Under the pieces are notes generated by a model. The model was not told the origin of the DNA. It was given only the letters and a program-made list of their open reading frames with translations, and made no database searches. From a virus, in IMG/VR virus record IMGVR_UViG_3300020468_000095, positions 1 through 20,765 of that record: 20,765 nt of DNA. One strand, written 5' to 3'. The stretch's first letter is position 1, and every line of letters starts with the position of its first letter. Both the position numbers and the translations under genes were made by a program. Below, one piece after another: positions 7,133 through 16,345 of this stretch.

Positions 7133-10100
7133 ATGCCTCTGAATAAATTAGATAATTTCATAAAAAACACTGAGGGTCGTATTCTTTATGTGAGCCCGAG
7201 TGATTTAGATTCCTCTGATAGTATTGATAATCAGGGTAATTCTCTCGCTAGACCATTTAAAACCTTGCAAAGAGCTTTAATTGAGTCTGCGAGATTTTCT
7301 TATATTAAAGGAAGAAGTAATGATAGTGTAGAAAAAACCACTGTTCTTTTAATGCCTGGTGAGCATACCATAGATAATAGGCCTGGATTTCAATGTTTTG
7401 ATTCTTCTGGAGTTGCTAAAGTTAAATCTCCTGGAGGTGTTGAGAGTAATGCAAACATTACACTAGATTTAAACTTAAATACTAATTTTGATTTAACACA
7501 AGAAGATAATATACTTTATAAATTTAATAGTACTAATGGTGGTGTAATTGTTCCACGAGGAACTTCAGTTGTTGGTTTAGATTTAAGAAAGACAAAAATA
7601 AGACCATTATATGTTCCAAATCCTACTGATATTAATGTACCCACATCATCTATTTTCAGAATAACTGGTACTTGTTACTTTTGGCAATTCTCCATATTTG
7701 ATGGAAATGAAAACTCTCTAGTATATACAAACAATACAGATTTTGGTGATACTAAAAAATCGATACCAACATTTTCACATAATAAATTAACTGTATTTGA
7801 ATATGCTGATGGTGTTAATAATGTAAGTACCTATGGTATTACAGATCTTGATATGTATTATGCTAAATTGTCTAATGCATATAATACTGCCTCCACTAGA
7901 GAAATAGAGCAATCAGAAAAATACCCACAAGATGCCCTTGCATTTGAAAAACAAAGACCAGAATATGAAATTGTTGGTGCATTTGCAGCAGATCCATTAG
8001 AACTTACCTCAATAGAAGCTGGTTCTGGTGGTGTGGTTACATCAGTTGTAACCGTAAGAACTAAAATAGCACATGGTTTTCAAGTTGGAACACCTATTAA
8101 AATTAGAGGAGTTATCCCAACAAACTATAATATATCGGCAATAGTCACATCTATTAATTTAAGTAATGATAAAGAATTTACTTATTCTTTACAAAGTTTT
8201 CCTTTAGATTTAAAAGTAGGAAATGTTGCTTCAGCAACAGCAACTATTGAAACTGATACTGTATTTGGTGCATCTCCATATATCTTTAATATTTCAATGA
8301 GATCCGTTTATGGATTAAATGGTTTACATGCGGATGGAGACAAGGCAACAGGATTTCGTTCGATGGTTGTTGCTCAATTCACTGGTGTATCTCTACAAAA
8401 AGATGATCGTGCCTTCGTAGAATATGATAGTTCAACTAGAAGTTATAATAAAATAGCGGTAGGTTCTGCTGTTTATGGTTCAGATTTATCTAGTGGATCA
8501 TCTGCAACTGCCACAGGACAGGTATATCATTTAAATTCTGGGGCAATATATCGAGATGGATGGGAAACATGTCATATTAAAATGTCAAATGATGCAGTTT
8601 TACAGATAGTTTCTGTATTTGCAATTGGATATGCTAAACATTTTGCTGCAGAAAGTGGTGCAGACGCATCAATTACAAACTCAAACTCAAACTTTGGTCA
8701 ATTAGCACTCATATCAGATGGATTTAAGAGGGAAGCATTTGCAAAAGATGATAAAGGATTTATTACCTCTGTAATACCACCAAGAGCTATAGATACAGAA
8801 GAAGAAGAACTTGATTGGGTATCAATTGCTGCCACTAATGATGTTGCTTCTACTAGTACTAAATTATATTTACATGGATATAAATCAAAAGATGTTGAAC
8901 CTTTAGTTATCACTCAGGGTTATAGAGTTGGTGCAAAAGTAAATGATAAAATTTATTTACCCAACAATACTAATACACCATATGAAGCATCAATTGTAAT
9001 GGAAGATGGTAGTAGTTCATTTAAATCATATACTGTTACTGATGAACCTGATGAAAATTCAAATTCTTTCTTTATAGCATCTAATAATTTAGTAACTGGA
9101 GAAAAAGTAATTATTGTTAGTGATGATGGTGATTTGCCAGAAAATCTTGAAACTAATAAAGTTTATTACATTATAAAAGAGGGAGCTACTAGAGTTAAAT
9201 TGGCATCTTCAGAGGCAAATGCTAATAATTCATCAGAAATTTCTGTTTCTTTTGGAACTAATCTTAAAATTATTACAAGAGTTTCTGATAAGTCGGCTGG
9301 AGAGGTAGGACATCCCGTCCAATATGATGATGCTAATAATAATTGGTTTATCAATGTTGCATCATCTGGTAATACTATTACAAGTAATCTTACTACATCC
9401 GAAAGTGAAATTACATTTATAAAAAGAACAGAGGATACTAGAGGTTTAGATGAAAAACTTTATAAGTTAAGAATTGTTATTCCTAAAGAAACCGTAAATG
9501 GAAAACCTCCTGAGAATGGTTTTATAATTCAAGAATCAAGTTCAACAGGTTTTGAACTTGATAGTGATGCCACTAAGAATGATACATTAACAACTAAAAA
9601 CTATAGATTTGATAGAAATCCAAGATTTATTAGTACATGTTCTTACTCCAATCCAACTATAACTGTTGTATCAGAAATACCACATGGTTTAAATACTGAT
9701 GATCTTGTTATTGTTAAAAATGTAACAGATACCACCAATACCACTGGTGCGATAAATGCTGGATATAATGGAACATTTAAGGTAACTGGTGTTACCGATG
9801 ATATGACATTTACATATGGTAAAACTGATGTAAATGGAATTGAACGCTCTCCTAGTGCATTCCTCACTAATGATGATAGAACAACTAGATCTACATCTTC
9901 ACCCAGATTTGAAAAAAATGATCTACAAACAAATTATTATATCTATAGAAAAGAAGTAATTTCAGACTACGAACAAGATATTACGGATGGAATATATCAT
10001 GTATATGCATTGTCAGCAGATAAAAAACTTCCTATAGAATTTGATAATTTAGAATATAGTCAAAATGTAGTTAATCTTTATCCTCAATTAGATAGAGATA

Positions 10101-12496
10101 ATGTAAATGATAATCCACAATCTACAAAATCTTTTGCTGCGAGATCTCCTCTTGGTAAAGTTGATACTGATGATTTGAAAAAGAGTTTAACCAGAGAGAG
10201 TTTGGATGATTATACTAAATCTTCTAATATTGGTAAACTTGTATCAACCAATGGAACTGGTGCAGATCCAACAATTACATTTAGTAGGAGACATGGTTTA
10301 TCTGGTATAGCAACTGGATCTATAAATGATGCTAGTAGTGGGGCAAATGGTAGTTCGGCAGGAGTAATAAACAATGTAAAATTACTCACAACTAATCCTT
10401 TAGAATCATCTGGTGGAGTATGGCAAGGTGCTACTGGAGACGCAACATTTAATGCCTCTGGTGAATTAACAAACTTTAAAATTGTTTCTAAAGGTTCTGC
10501 TCATACCAATGATCAATTATTATATCTTGATAATAGTGTAGTTGGTGCTGGTGGTGGTGGTGCACAATTTAGGGTTGGTATTTCTGATGGCGTAGGTACG
10601 GTTCTTCAATTTACTGGTATTGGAACAGCTTCTGATAGTTATCACAGAGTAACAAGCGTATCTAGTGATACTCAAGTTGTAATTGCAAAAACGGCATCAG
10701 ATCCTGATATTCTTTCAGGACAATATGCAATAGAAATAGGCCCAGTAATTTCTGTCTCATCTGCATCACAAAATGGTGCTGACACCACATTTAATACTAC
10801 GGAAGCACATGGTTTAGTTGTTGGTAATAAGTTTAGAATACTGACTGTTGATAACGTAAACGTAGGAGATTTTGTTGTAAAATCAGTTGTTGATGTTGAT
10901 ACCTTCACAGCAACAACAACTTATGTTGCTTCTGCATTATTAGTTTCTAGTACAGCACCGAAATATATTCTAAAACATGGATATTCTTCTAATGCTGGTA
11001 GTTCTGATGCATCTGATGAAAATCTTGGTTCAAGATCTCTAACATTCTATGATAATGAATATGCATATGTTGATAGTAGTACAAAAGTTGAAGTTGGAGA
11101 TTCTACTGTTAAAATTGATCTTCCTGGATCTTTAACTAATATTGAAGATAGATTTTCATATGGTTCTTATATTGAAATTGATGATGAAATAATGCGAGTT
11201 GCATCACCAACAGTGACTAACGATAAAATTACTGTTATTAGAGGTGCACTAGCAACAGGTATTTCATCTCATGATGCTAGTTCATTAATTAGAAGAATTA
11301 AACCACTACCTGTTGAATTCCGTAGACAATCTATTTTACGTGCATCTGGTCATACATTTGAATATCTTGGATATGGGCCTGGTAACTATTCAACAGCACT
11401 ACCACAAGTACAAGACAGAACTCTTACGGCAAATGAGGAATATTTAGCACAATCACAAGAAAAAGCTGCTGGTGCTGTTGTTTATACTGGTATGAACAGC
11501 AAGGGTGATTTTTATATTGGAAATACTAAAAAATCTGCTTTAACTGGTGAAGAAATTAACTTTGATATTCCTGTTCCAACAATTACAGGAGAAAATCCTT
11601 CCAACTTAAGTGTGGTATTTGATGAAGTAACCATTAAAGAACGTATAGTAGTAGAAGGTGGAGATTCTGGTCAGGTTCTCTCTCAATTTGATGGGCCAGT
11701 AACTTTTAACAATTCTATTAAAGTTATTGATCTTTTAGTTGGTAATAAGATAAAACTTGCAAAAGATACAGCATCTATAAGTTTTACAACAGGTTCTTTA
11801 GTAATTGAAGGTGGTGTTGGTATTGCCAAATCTGTATTTGTTGGCCAAGGTTTACATGCAAGTTCATTAAATGTTACTGGTGATATTAGTGGTGCTGATG
11901 TTACTTGTTCTGATATTAATGCTGTGGGTGTCGTTACTGCTACTGGTGGTACATTTGGTAATATTGGAATAGGTACAGATGATAATCAAACTGTTACAAC
12001 ATCAAGTGGTAAACTTATACTAGATGCTGCTACAAATGAAGTTGAAATTAATGCCGACCTTGACCACAATGGAGATTTAGATACATCTGGTTCAGGAACA
12101 TTTGGTAGCACAGGAACATTTGGTGGTAATTTATCTGTAACAGGTACAGGTACATTTACAGGTGATATAACAGCATTAACTTCTGATATTAGACTTAAGG
12201 ATGATATTTCACCTATAACAGAGGCTCTTGAAAAAGTTAAATCAATTAGTGGATTTACTTATAAGCATAATGAACTCGCTAAGACCGCATGTAATCTTGA
12301 TACTGGAGATCAAAGATTTGCTGGTGTATCTGCTCAAGAAATACAAGCAATTCTTCCAGAAGCAGTTAAACCTGCTCCAAGTAATAATGAATATCTAACT
12401 GTTCAGTACGAGAAATTAGTACCGTTATTAATTGAATCAGTTAAAGAATTGTCTGCTAAGGTAGATAATCTTGAACAAAAACTATCAGATAAATAA
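7133..12496 (+). CDS. Giant tail-fibre/virion protein with C-terminal peptidase S74 chaperone
   Basis: 1787 residues, the largest gene here. The N terminus (about 15-90: ILYVSPSD, then ARPFKTLQRALIESARF and LLMPGEHTI) resembles the start of a pectate-lyase-like parallel beta-helix. The long middle is beta-rich with repeated 'GL..G..V.V..V..TF' pieces, seen near 870-910 and 1220-1270. Near 1410-1480 is a stretch with PLPVEFRRQSILRASG, then FEYLGYGPGNYS, of a kind I associate with marine T4-like virion proteins. From about 1550 the shaft repeats resemble the other fibres here. The last 104 residues are a peptidase S74 intramolecular chaperone: S1684-D-x-R-x-K1689 is the Ser/Lys catalytic signature, followed by GFTY, GVSAQEIQAILPEAV and a terminal coiled coil. 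In known members this domain drives trimer folding and is then cut off just before the serine. It is probably a host-recognition fibre. Confidence 0.9.
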   Translation: MPLNKLDNFIKNTEGRILYVSPSDLDSSDSIDNQGNSLARPFKTLQRALIESARFSYIKGRSNDSVEKTTVLLMPGEHTIDNRPGFQCFDSSGVAKVKSPGGVESNANITLDLNLNTNFDLTQEDNILYKFNSTNGGVIVPRGTSVVGLDLRKTKIRPLYVPNPTDINVPTSSIFRITGTCYFWQFSIFDGNENSLVYTNNTDFGDTKKSIPTFSHNKLTVFEYADGVNNVSTYGITDLDMYYAKLSNAYNTASTREIEQSEKYPQDALAFEKQRPEYEIVGAFAADPLELTSIEAGSGGVVTSVVTVRTKIAHGFQVGTPIKIRGVIPTNYNISAIVTSINLSNDKEFTYSLQSFPLDLKVGNVASATATIETDTVFGASPYIFNISMRSVYGLNGLHADGDKATGFRSMVVAQFTGVSLQKDDRAFVEYDSSTRSYNKIAVGSAVYGSDLSSGSSATATGQVYHLNSGAIYRDGWETCHIKMSNDAVLQIVSVFAIGYAKHFAAESGADASITNSNSNFGQLALISDGFKREAFAKDDKGFITSVIPPRAIDTEEEELDWVSIAATNDVASTSTKLYLHGYKSKDVEPLVITQGYRVGAKVNDKIYLPNNTNTPYEASIVMEDGSSSFKSYTVTDEPDENSNSFFIASNNLVTGEKVIIVSDDGDLPENLETNKVYYIIKEGATRVKLASSEANANNSSEISVSFGTNLKIITRVSDKSAGEVGHPVQYDDANNNWFINVASSGNTITSNLTTSESEITFIKRTEDTRGLDEKLYKLRIVIPKETVNGKPPENGFIIQESSSTGFELDSDATKNDTLTTKNYRFDRNPRFISTCSYSNPTITVVSEIPHGLNTDDLVIVKNVTDTTNTTGAINAGYNGTFKVTGVTDDMTFTYGKTDVNGIERSPSAFLTNDDRTTRSTSSPRFEKNDLQTNYYIYRKEVISDYEQDITDGIYHVYALSADKKLPIEFDNLEYSQNVVNLYPQLDRDNVNDNPQSTKSFAARSPLGKVDTDDLKKSLTRESLDDYTKSSNIGKLVSTNGTGADPTITFSRRHGLSGIATGSINDASSGANGSSAGVINNVKLLTTNPLESSGGVWQGATGDATFNASGELTNFKIVSKGSAHTNDQLLYLDNSVVGAGGGGAQFRVGISDGVGTVLQFTGIGTASDSYHRVTSVSSDTQVVIAKTASDPDILSGQYAIEIGPVISVSSASQNGADTTFNTTEAHGLVVGNKFRILTVDNVNVGDFVVKSVVDVDTFTATTTYVASALLVSSTAPKYILKHGYSSNAGSSDASDENLGSRSLTFYDNEYAYVDSSTKVEVGDSTVKIDLPGSLTNIEDRFSYGSYIEIDDEIMRVASPTVTNDKITVIRGALATGISSHDASSLIRRIKPLPVEFRRQSILRASGHTFEYLGYGPGNYSTALPQVQDRTLTANEEYLAQSQEKAAGAVVYTGMNSKGDFYIGNTKKSALTGEEINFDIPVPTITGENPSNLSVVFDEVTIKERIVVEGGDSGQVLSQFDGPVTFNNSIKVIDLLVGNKIKLAKDTASISFTTGSLVIEGGVGIAKSVFVGQGLHASSLNVTGDISGADVTCSDINAVGVVTATGGTFGNIGIGTDDNQTVTTSSGKLILDAATNEVEINADLDHNGDLDTSGSGTFGSTGTFGGNLSVTGTGTFTGDITALTSDIRLKDDISPITEALEKVKSISGFTYKHNELAKTACNLDTGDQRFAGVSAQEIQAILPEAVKPAPSNNEYLTVQYEKLVPLLIESVKELSAKVDNLEQKLSDK
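12182..12493 (+). other. Peptidase S74 self-cleaving chaperone domain
   Basis: Encodes residues 1684-1787 of the giant fibre. The Ser-Asp-x-Arg-x-Lys signature starts at 12182 and predicts self-cleavage between Thr1683 and Ser1684. Helical segments ITEALEKVKSI and LIESVKELSAKVDNLEQKL flank the conserved SAQEIQ core, as in endosialidase-type C-terminal chaperones. It is not a separate gene. Confidence 0.85.
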
Positions 12497-12514
12497 TTAA
12501 AAATGTAGCTATCA

Positions 12515-14524
12515 ATGGCAAATTATAATAAGTCATTCAATTTTAGGAATGGAGTACAAGTTGATAATAATAATTTTGTTGTAAATGCAAACGGGCTAGT
12601 TGGAATAGGAACCTCAATTCCATCTACTTTTTTAGATGTTCATGGTAATTCTGAACTTCGAGGAGATGTTACTGTAAGTGGAGAGATTAATGCAAGTGGA
12701 TTAGTAACATCCACACAATTATATGTAAATGGACAATCAGAGCTTGAAGGACAATTAGATGTTACTGGTATTACTACTTTTGGAAGTAGTGTATCTGTAG
12801 GTAGTTCCATTACTATAGGAACTGGTGTAACAATTGAGGGGTCAAATGGACAGGCAACATTTATTGGAGTTGTTACCGCATCTAAGTTTGTGGGTGATGG
12901 TGGTTCATTATCTAATATAATAGGATTTTCAACCCAAGCATGGATACTTGATCGGGCAATAAATGCCATAGATCCTTTAAGTGGACTTGCAACAGTTACG
13001 AGTATTGGAATAGGCACAACACAGGCAAATGCTTTATATGATTTAGTAATTGGGCAAGATCCTAATGATTCAAAAGAAGGAATCTCTTTTGATGGTTCAA
13101 CTGGTAATATTAGATCTAGTGGTATTATAACTGCTACTACCTTTAGTGGGCCTTTAACTGGTGCTGTTACTGGGAGTGTTACTGGAAATGTTACTGGGGA
13201 TGTCACTGGTAATATAAGTGGAGTAGCTGGAACTTTCTTATATTCAGATACTACAAATTTAGAAGTAACTGGTCTTTCTACATTTACTGGTGCTATAGAC
13301 GCAAATGGAAATTTAGATGTTGATGGTTATACTGAATTAGATGATCTTAATGTCTCTGGTATTTCTACATTTATTGGACTACTTAATGCCAAGGGTGATG
13401 TATCACTCGGAGATATATCAACTGACACAATATTAGTTGGTGCAAGATTTAATTCACATCTTATTCCTAAAACTGATGATAGTAGGGATTTAGGTTCTTC
13501 TGCATTACAGTGGAAAGATTTATATTTATCGGGAGTATCAAGCAGTGCTACTTTAAGAGTTAATCAGGGTTTTGCTGAAATCATTAATACTACTGGTGTT
13601 TCAACCGTAAGTATTGGTCAATCTGTAGGAGTTGGTAATAGTAGTGCTGGTTTAAGATTTGGAAATCCATCTAAGAACTTTGATATTATTAACTATGATA
13701 ATGGTAATGTTAATACATTTATTGATTTAAATGAAGTCGGACTTAGCACTGGTAATTTTAGATGGATTCATAAAAATAGTAATGTAAGAATGACTCTTAC
13801 ATATGATGGAAATTTGGGTATTGGAGAACCGTCTCCCGAACATAAGCTTCATGTTGCAGGTATATCTACATTTGAAGGTGCTGCACATTTTGAATCTGGT
13901 GTGACTGTTGATGGAACACTCACAGCACAGAATTTTAGTCCTAGTCAAATAACAAATGCAACTATAATCAATAATAGTGGTATATCAACATACTATAATC
14001 TTAATGCTACAAATTTCATAGGAATTAATTCTTCAATTCCAATATCAGGATTTGATGCTCAGGATGCAACAGGTTATCTTAACGCTGTTGGAATTAATAC
14101 CATATCATTATATGGTAATACATTAGCAGTTGATGGAAATGCTGCATTTACAGGTACTTTGGGTATTGGAACCACTGCTCTTTCAAATATAGGATACGGT
14201 GCTTTGGGAGCATTTCAAGTTCATGGTGGAGATGTCTTAATTAATAATGGAAGTTTATTATTAAATAATGATACTAGTTCGGGTTCAAGTATTGGTATAG
14301 GAACCACAACTCCACTTTGTGCGGTTGATTTTTCCCAAGCAGGTGCGGGAATTGGTACAAATGCTTACATGTTACCACCAAAAATTACTACTCCTCAAAG
14401 AGATGGAACTGGTGGAAATGTTGGATTATCAACTGTTTCTGGAGCATTAATTTATAACACTACTACTAGTAAATTGCAAGTATATAATGGAACTGCATGG
14501 GAAACTATTACTTCTAGCACTTAG
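12515..14524 (+). CDS. Repeat-rich tail-fibre protein, 669 residues
   Basis: Begins 18 bases after the previous stop. The protein is built of short degenerate repeats: IGIGT/VGIGT turns (near residues 30, 165, 446, 545 and 594), V(T/S)G(I/E)(T/S/N) strands, GISTF elements, and a run of x-V-T-G tetrapeptides (about 217-232). HKLHVAG and FLDVHG look like repeated versions of the same strand pair. It carries the (D)LGS..x.W.(D/N).Y motif also found in the first fibre (13484-13525). The C terminus (MLPPKITTPQRDG, then SGALIYNTTTSKLQVYNG) is a compact non-repetitive cap of a type common at phage and bacterial fibre ends, possibly a trimerisation tip. No enzyme motif is visible. The protein likely forms part of the long tail fibre together with its neighbours. 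Confidence 0.8.
   Translation: MANYNKSFNFRNGVQVDNNNFVVNANGLVGIGTSIPSTFLDVHGNSELRGDVTVSGEINASGLVTSTQLYVNGQSELEGQLDVTGITTFGSSVSVGSSITIGTGVTIEGSNGQATFIGVVTASKFVGDGGSLSNIIGFSTQAWILDRAINAIDPLSGLATVTSIGIGTTQANALYDLVIGQDPNDSKEGISFDGSTGNIRSSGIITATTFSGPLTGAVTGSVTGNVTGDVTGNISGVAGTFLYSDTTNLEVTGLSTFTGAIDANGNLDVDGYTELDDLNVSGISTFIGLLNAKGDVSLGDISTDTILVGARFNSHLIPKTDDSRDLGSSALQWKDLYLSGVSSSATLRVNQGFAEIINTTGVSTVSIGQSVGVGNSSAGLRFGNPSKNFDIINYDNGNVNTFIDLNEVGLSTGNFRWIHKNSNVRMTLTYDGNLGIGEPSPEHKLHVAGISTFEGAAHFESGVTVDGTLTAQNFSPSQITNATIINNSGISTYYNLNATNFIGINSSIPISGFDAQDATGYLNAVGINTISLYGNTLAVDGNAAFTGTLGIGTTALSNIGYGALGAFQVHGGDVLINNGSLLLNNDTSSGSSIGIGTTTPLCAVDFSQAGAGIGTNAYMLPPKITTPQRDGTGGNVGLSTVSGALIYNTTTSKLQVYNGTAWETITSST
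13157..13210 (+). repeat. Tandem 12-base repeat coding x-V-T-G units
   Basis: Four imperfect direct repeats of a 12-base unit (ACTGGtxxTGTT-like) encode T-G-A-V, T-G-S-V, T-G-N-V, T-G-D-V and a final T-G-N. They lie inside the 669-residue fibre gene. Such units are usual in phage fibre shafts and could gain or lose copies by slippage or recombination, altering fibre length. Confidence 0.7.
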
Positions 14525-14526
14525 AG

Positions 14527-15861
14527 ATGGCACATTCCGTAACCAAATCAGGCCCTTATTTTGAGGGTAGTGGACAAATTAACTTTAGTGATTTAAGAAG
14601 TACTTTTAGAGGTGCTTCATCTGCTTCAATAAGTGCATCTGATTTATTAAGAAAAACTGAGAATACTATAGAATCTCCAGTCGTGCCTGATTGCACAGAA
14701 AATGCTGCGGTGGCAGAATCTGAAAACTGGAAAGTCTCTCAGATGAGGGGAACTATTAAAGATTATAAGATTACTCAAACAAGCAGTAATAGTCAATTAG
14801 ATGGAACCAGTATAGAATGGAATGGAAATCTTACAAAAAATATCAGAAAAGTATATAATATACAGGGTACTATTTCATCAACTTCAATTAATAACAAGGC
14901 TTTAACATTTGAACTAGATAATATAATTAATTTAAATATTAATATTAGTTCGACTGCGAATATATTTGGTGCTGGTGGTTTAGGTGGGCCGTATGTACAA
15001 TCTGGTTCAACATTTTTAAATGGTTCTGATGGTGGTGATGCCATTCAATTTAATTCAAGTGGTGGTAAAAATAATAAAATAATTCTCTCAAATACTAATT
15101 CATTAACTGTTGCTGGTGGCGGTGGTGGCGGTGGAAATGGTGGAAATGGTGCAGATGGAGCTACTGGCCCTTGTTGGAAACCAAGAATTAATGCTGTTAG
15201 TGGTAGTTATACTGGTAATAAAGGCCCACAAGGTCAAATAGTAGATGATTATAGTCCTGGCCCTTGGGGTGAGTGGTACACCTATAAAATAGGTGGTAGT
15301 TGTCAATGTGAATACTATTCTGCGTGTCCTGATCCTTCAACTGATGGTACAAGAAATGCACCTATAACAATCAGGGGAACCACATATAATACTAGAGGTC
15401 GTAATTCTTCTGGTGGTTCTTCAACAACAGGAACAGTTGGATCTGGTACATTTTCAAGTAATCGTGCAGGAGGTGGATGTAACTGTTGGGGTTGGGGATT
15501 TGTATGTCATAACACATGTATAGATGGTGCTTATTGTGCAGTCGAAGATCCCATTGAAACAAGAGGTGGAAAAGGTGGATCTGGTGGTGCTGGTGCTAAT
15601 GGTCAAGGATTTAATCAATCAAAACAAAATGGTAGCAATGGAACTGCTGGTGAAGCAAAAAATTGCCCCACTATTGGAAGTGCTGGTGGAGATGGTGGAA
15701 AAGGTGGAAATGGTGGAAGTTTTGGAGAGCCAGGCCAAAATGGTGGTGGTATTAATTTTTATAGTGGTGGAAATGCTGGTAGGGCAATACGTGGAACTGG
15801 ATATACCGTAGAAGGAGTAAATGCTGATAATTTAAAAGGAGGTTATCTCCCAGATGTTTAG
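14527..15861 (+). CDS. Glycine-rich, cysteine-rich tail-tip adhesin candidate
   Basis: 444 residues, starting two bases after the preceding fibre stop. The N terminus has the element GSGQINFSDLRSTFRG, a short motif seen at the start of many phage structural proteins. Residues 60-145 are beta-rich. From 148 the chain holds glycine-rich blocks (148-154 GAGGLGG, 197-214 with seven Gly in a row, 347-373, 386-420), as in gp38-type distal tail-fibre adhesins whose glycine-rich strands pack as polyglycine II helices. Between the blocks lies a separate segment (216-340) with nine cysteines (216, 259, 261, 267, 318, 320, 327, 331, 337), plus another at 380, and many Trp/Tyr residues. By analogy with gp38, the loops between glycine blocks bind the receptor and vary between relatives. 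The role is inferred from composition and position; it could also be a gp37-like tip. Confidence 0.7.
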   Translation: MAHSVTKSGPYFEGSGQINFSDLRSTFRGASSASISASDLLRKTENTIESPVVPDCTENAAVAESENWKVSQMRGTIKDYKITQTSSNSQLDGTSIEWNGNLTKNIRKVYNIQGTISSTSINNKALTFELDNIINLNINISSTANIFGAGGLGGPYVQSGSTFLNGSDGGDAIQFNSSGGKNNKIILSNTNSLTVAGGGGGGGNGGNGADGATGPCWKPRINAVSGSYTGNKGPQGQIVDDYSPGPWGEWYTYKIGGSCQCEYYSACPDPSTDGTRNAPITIRGTTYNTRGRNSSGGSSTTGTVGSGTFSSNRAGGGCNCWGWGFVCHNTCIDGAYCAVEDPIETRGGKGGSGGAGANGQGFNQSKQNGSNGTAGEAKNCPTIGSAGGDGGKGGNGGSFGEPGQNGGGINFYSGGNAGRAIRGTGYTVEGVNADNLKGGYLPDV

Positions 15862-15868
15862 ATAAATA
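15861..15868 (+). promoter_or_regulatory. Candidate T4-type late promoter (GATAAATA)
   Basis: GATAAATA begins at the last base of the adhesin stop codon and ends 20 bases before the ATG at 15889. This repeats the arrangement at 4763, with the motif tucked against an upstream stop at a fixed distance from the next start. Confidence 0.55.
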
Positions 15869-15888
15869 AATTGACTTGAGTATGTAAC

Positions 15889-16287
15889 ATGTCTGACTAT
15901 CCTTCTTTACAAAAACAAGGTAAAAATTTATTAAAAACTGTATCAGATCTTTTAAATAAATCTAAAAAACCTTTCGTATCTGATGAAATATCTAAAGAGA
16001 GAATGGAAATATGTACGAGATGTATATATTATGACATATCTCAAATTCGTTGTAAAAAATGTGGTTGTTTTCTTAAACCAAAAACTAAATTTGCAGTGAA
16101 TGGTTGTCCTATTGGTGCATGGCCAATTCTTGATGAAGAATGGGTTAAATATAATCAACCATCAATCTCAATCAAAATTTTTGGTTCTTACATATATTTT
16201 TACATCCCACATAGGTTATCAAAATTTCTTGTCAAAATTAAAAAACTTATAGATACCTTTGTAAGGTTTGTACGGAAGGCTCTATAA
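15889..16287 (+). CDS. Small zinc-ribbon-like protein with basic amphipathic tail
   Basis: 132 residues. The centre has C42-x-x-C45, then C55-K-K-C58-G-C60 and C73-P, with aromatic and Trp residues around them (GAWPIL). This is the pattern of a small zinc ribbon often found in phage proteins of unknown function (C..C, about nine residues, then C..CGC.L and CP.G.W). The N-terminal 40 residues are helical and Lys/Ser-rich. The last 40 residues (FGSYIYFYIPHRL, then KFLVKIKKLIDTFVRFV) are strongly hydrophobic and basic and could form an amphipathic membrane-binding helix. It has its own late promoter motif and is followed by the terminator at 16323, so it ends the late block. The function is unknown; binding of nucleic acid or of a membrane are both possible. 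Confidence 0.65.
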   Translation: MSDYPSLQKQGKNLLKTVSDLLNKSKKPFVSDEISKERMEICTRCIYYDISQIRCKKCGCFLKPKTKFAVNGCPIGAWPILDEEWVKYNQPSISIKIFGSYIYFYIPHRLSKFLVKIKKLIDTFVRFVRKAL

Positions 16288-16303
16288 TTTTCTAAAGGAA
16301 CCA

Positions 16304-16319
16304 GTGACGGAACTGTCAC
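16304..16319 (+). other. Short hairpin upstream of terminator
   Basis: GTGAC (16304-16308) pairs with GTCAC (16315-16319) around a six-base loop. An alternative pairing, CAGT (16302-16305) with ACTG (16312-16315), excludes it. It lies 3 bases before the terminator stem and may stabilise or modulate it, or the transcript end. Confidence 0.4.
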
Positions 16320-16322
16320 AAG

Positions 16323-16344
16323 ACCCCCTCAAGGGGGTATTTTT
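16323..16344 (+). terminator. Rho-independent terminator ending the late block
   Basis: ACCCCC (16323-16328), loop TCAA, GGGGGT (16333-16338), then A and five T (16340-16344). The stem is G/C-pure in an otherwise AT-rich region and is followed by a T-tract, so the call is firm. It separates the late structural genes from the helicase operon. Confidence 0.9.
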
Positions 16345-16345
16345 A

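Noticed and set aside
8692-8700. Other TATAAAT-like strings inside the giant fibre gene (for example near 8878 and 10320)
   Set aside because: They lie within coding sequence, do not complete NATAAATA and have no start at 20-22 bases; expected by chance in AT-rich DNA.
12640-13206. 188-codon minus-strand ORF
   Set aside because: It lies wholly inside the repeat-rich fibre gene; its Pro/Val/Thr repeats are the reverse reading of the Gly/Thr/Val repeats. No ribosome site or neighbour on that strand.
15524-15811. 95-codon plus-strand ORF in the adhesin
   Set aside because: Alternative frame of glycine-rich codons (GGT/GGA read as VV/EM); low complexity and no ribosome site.
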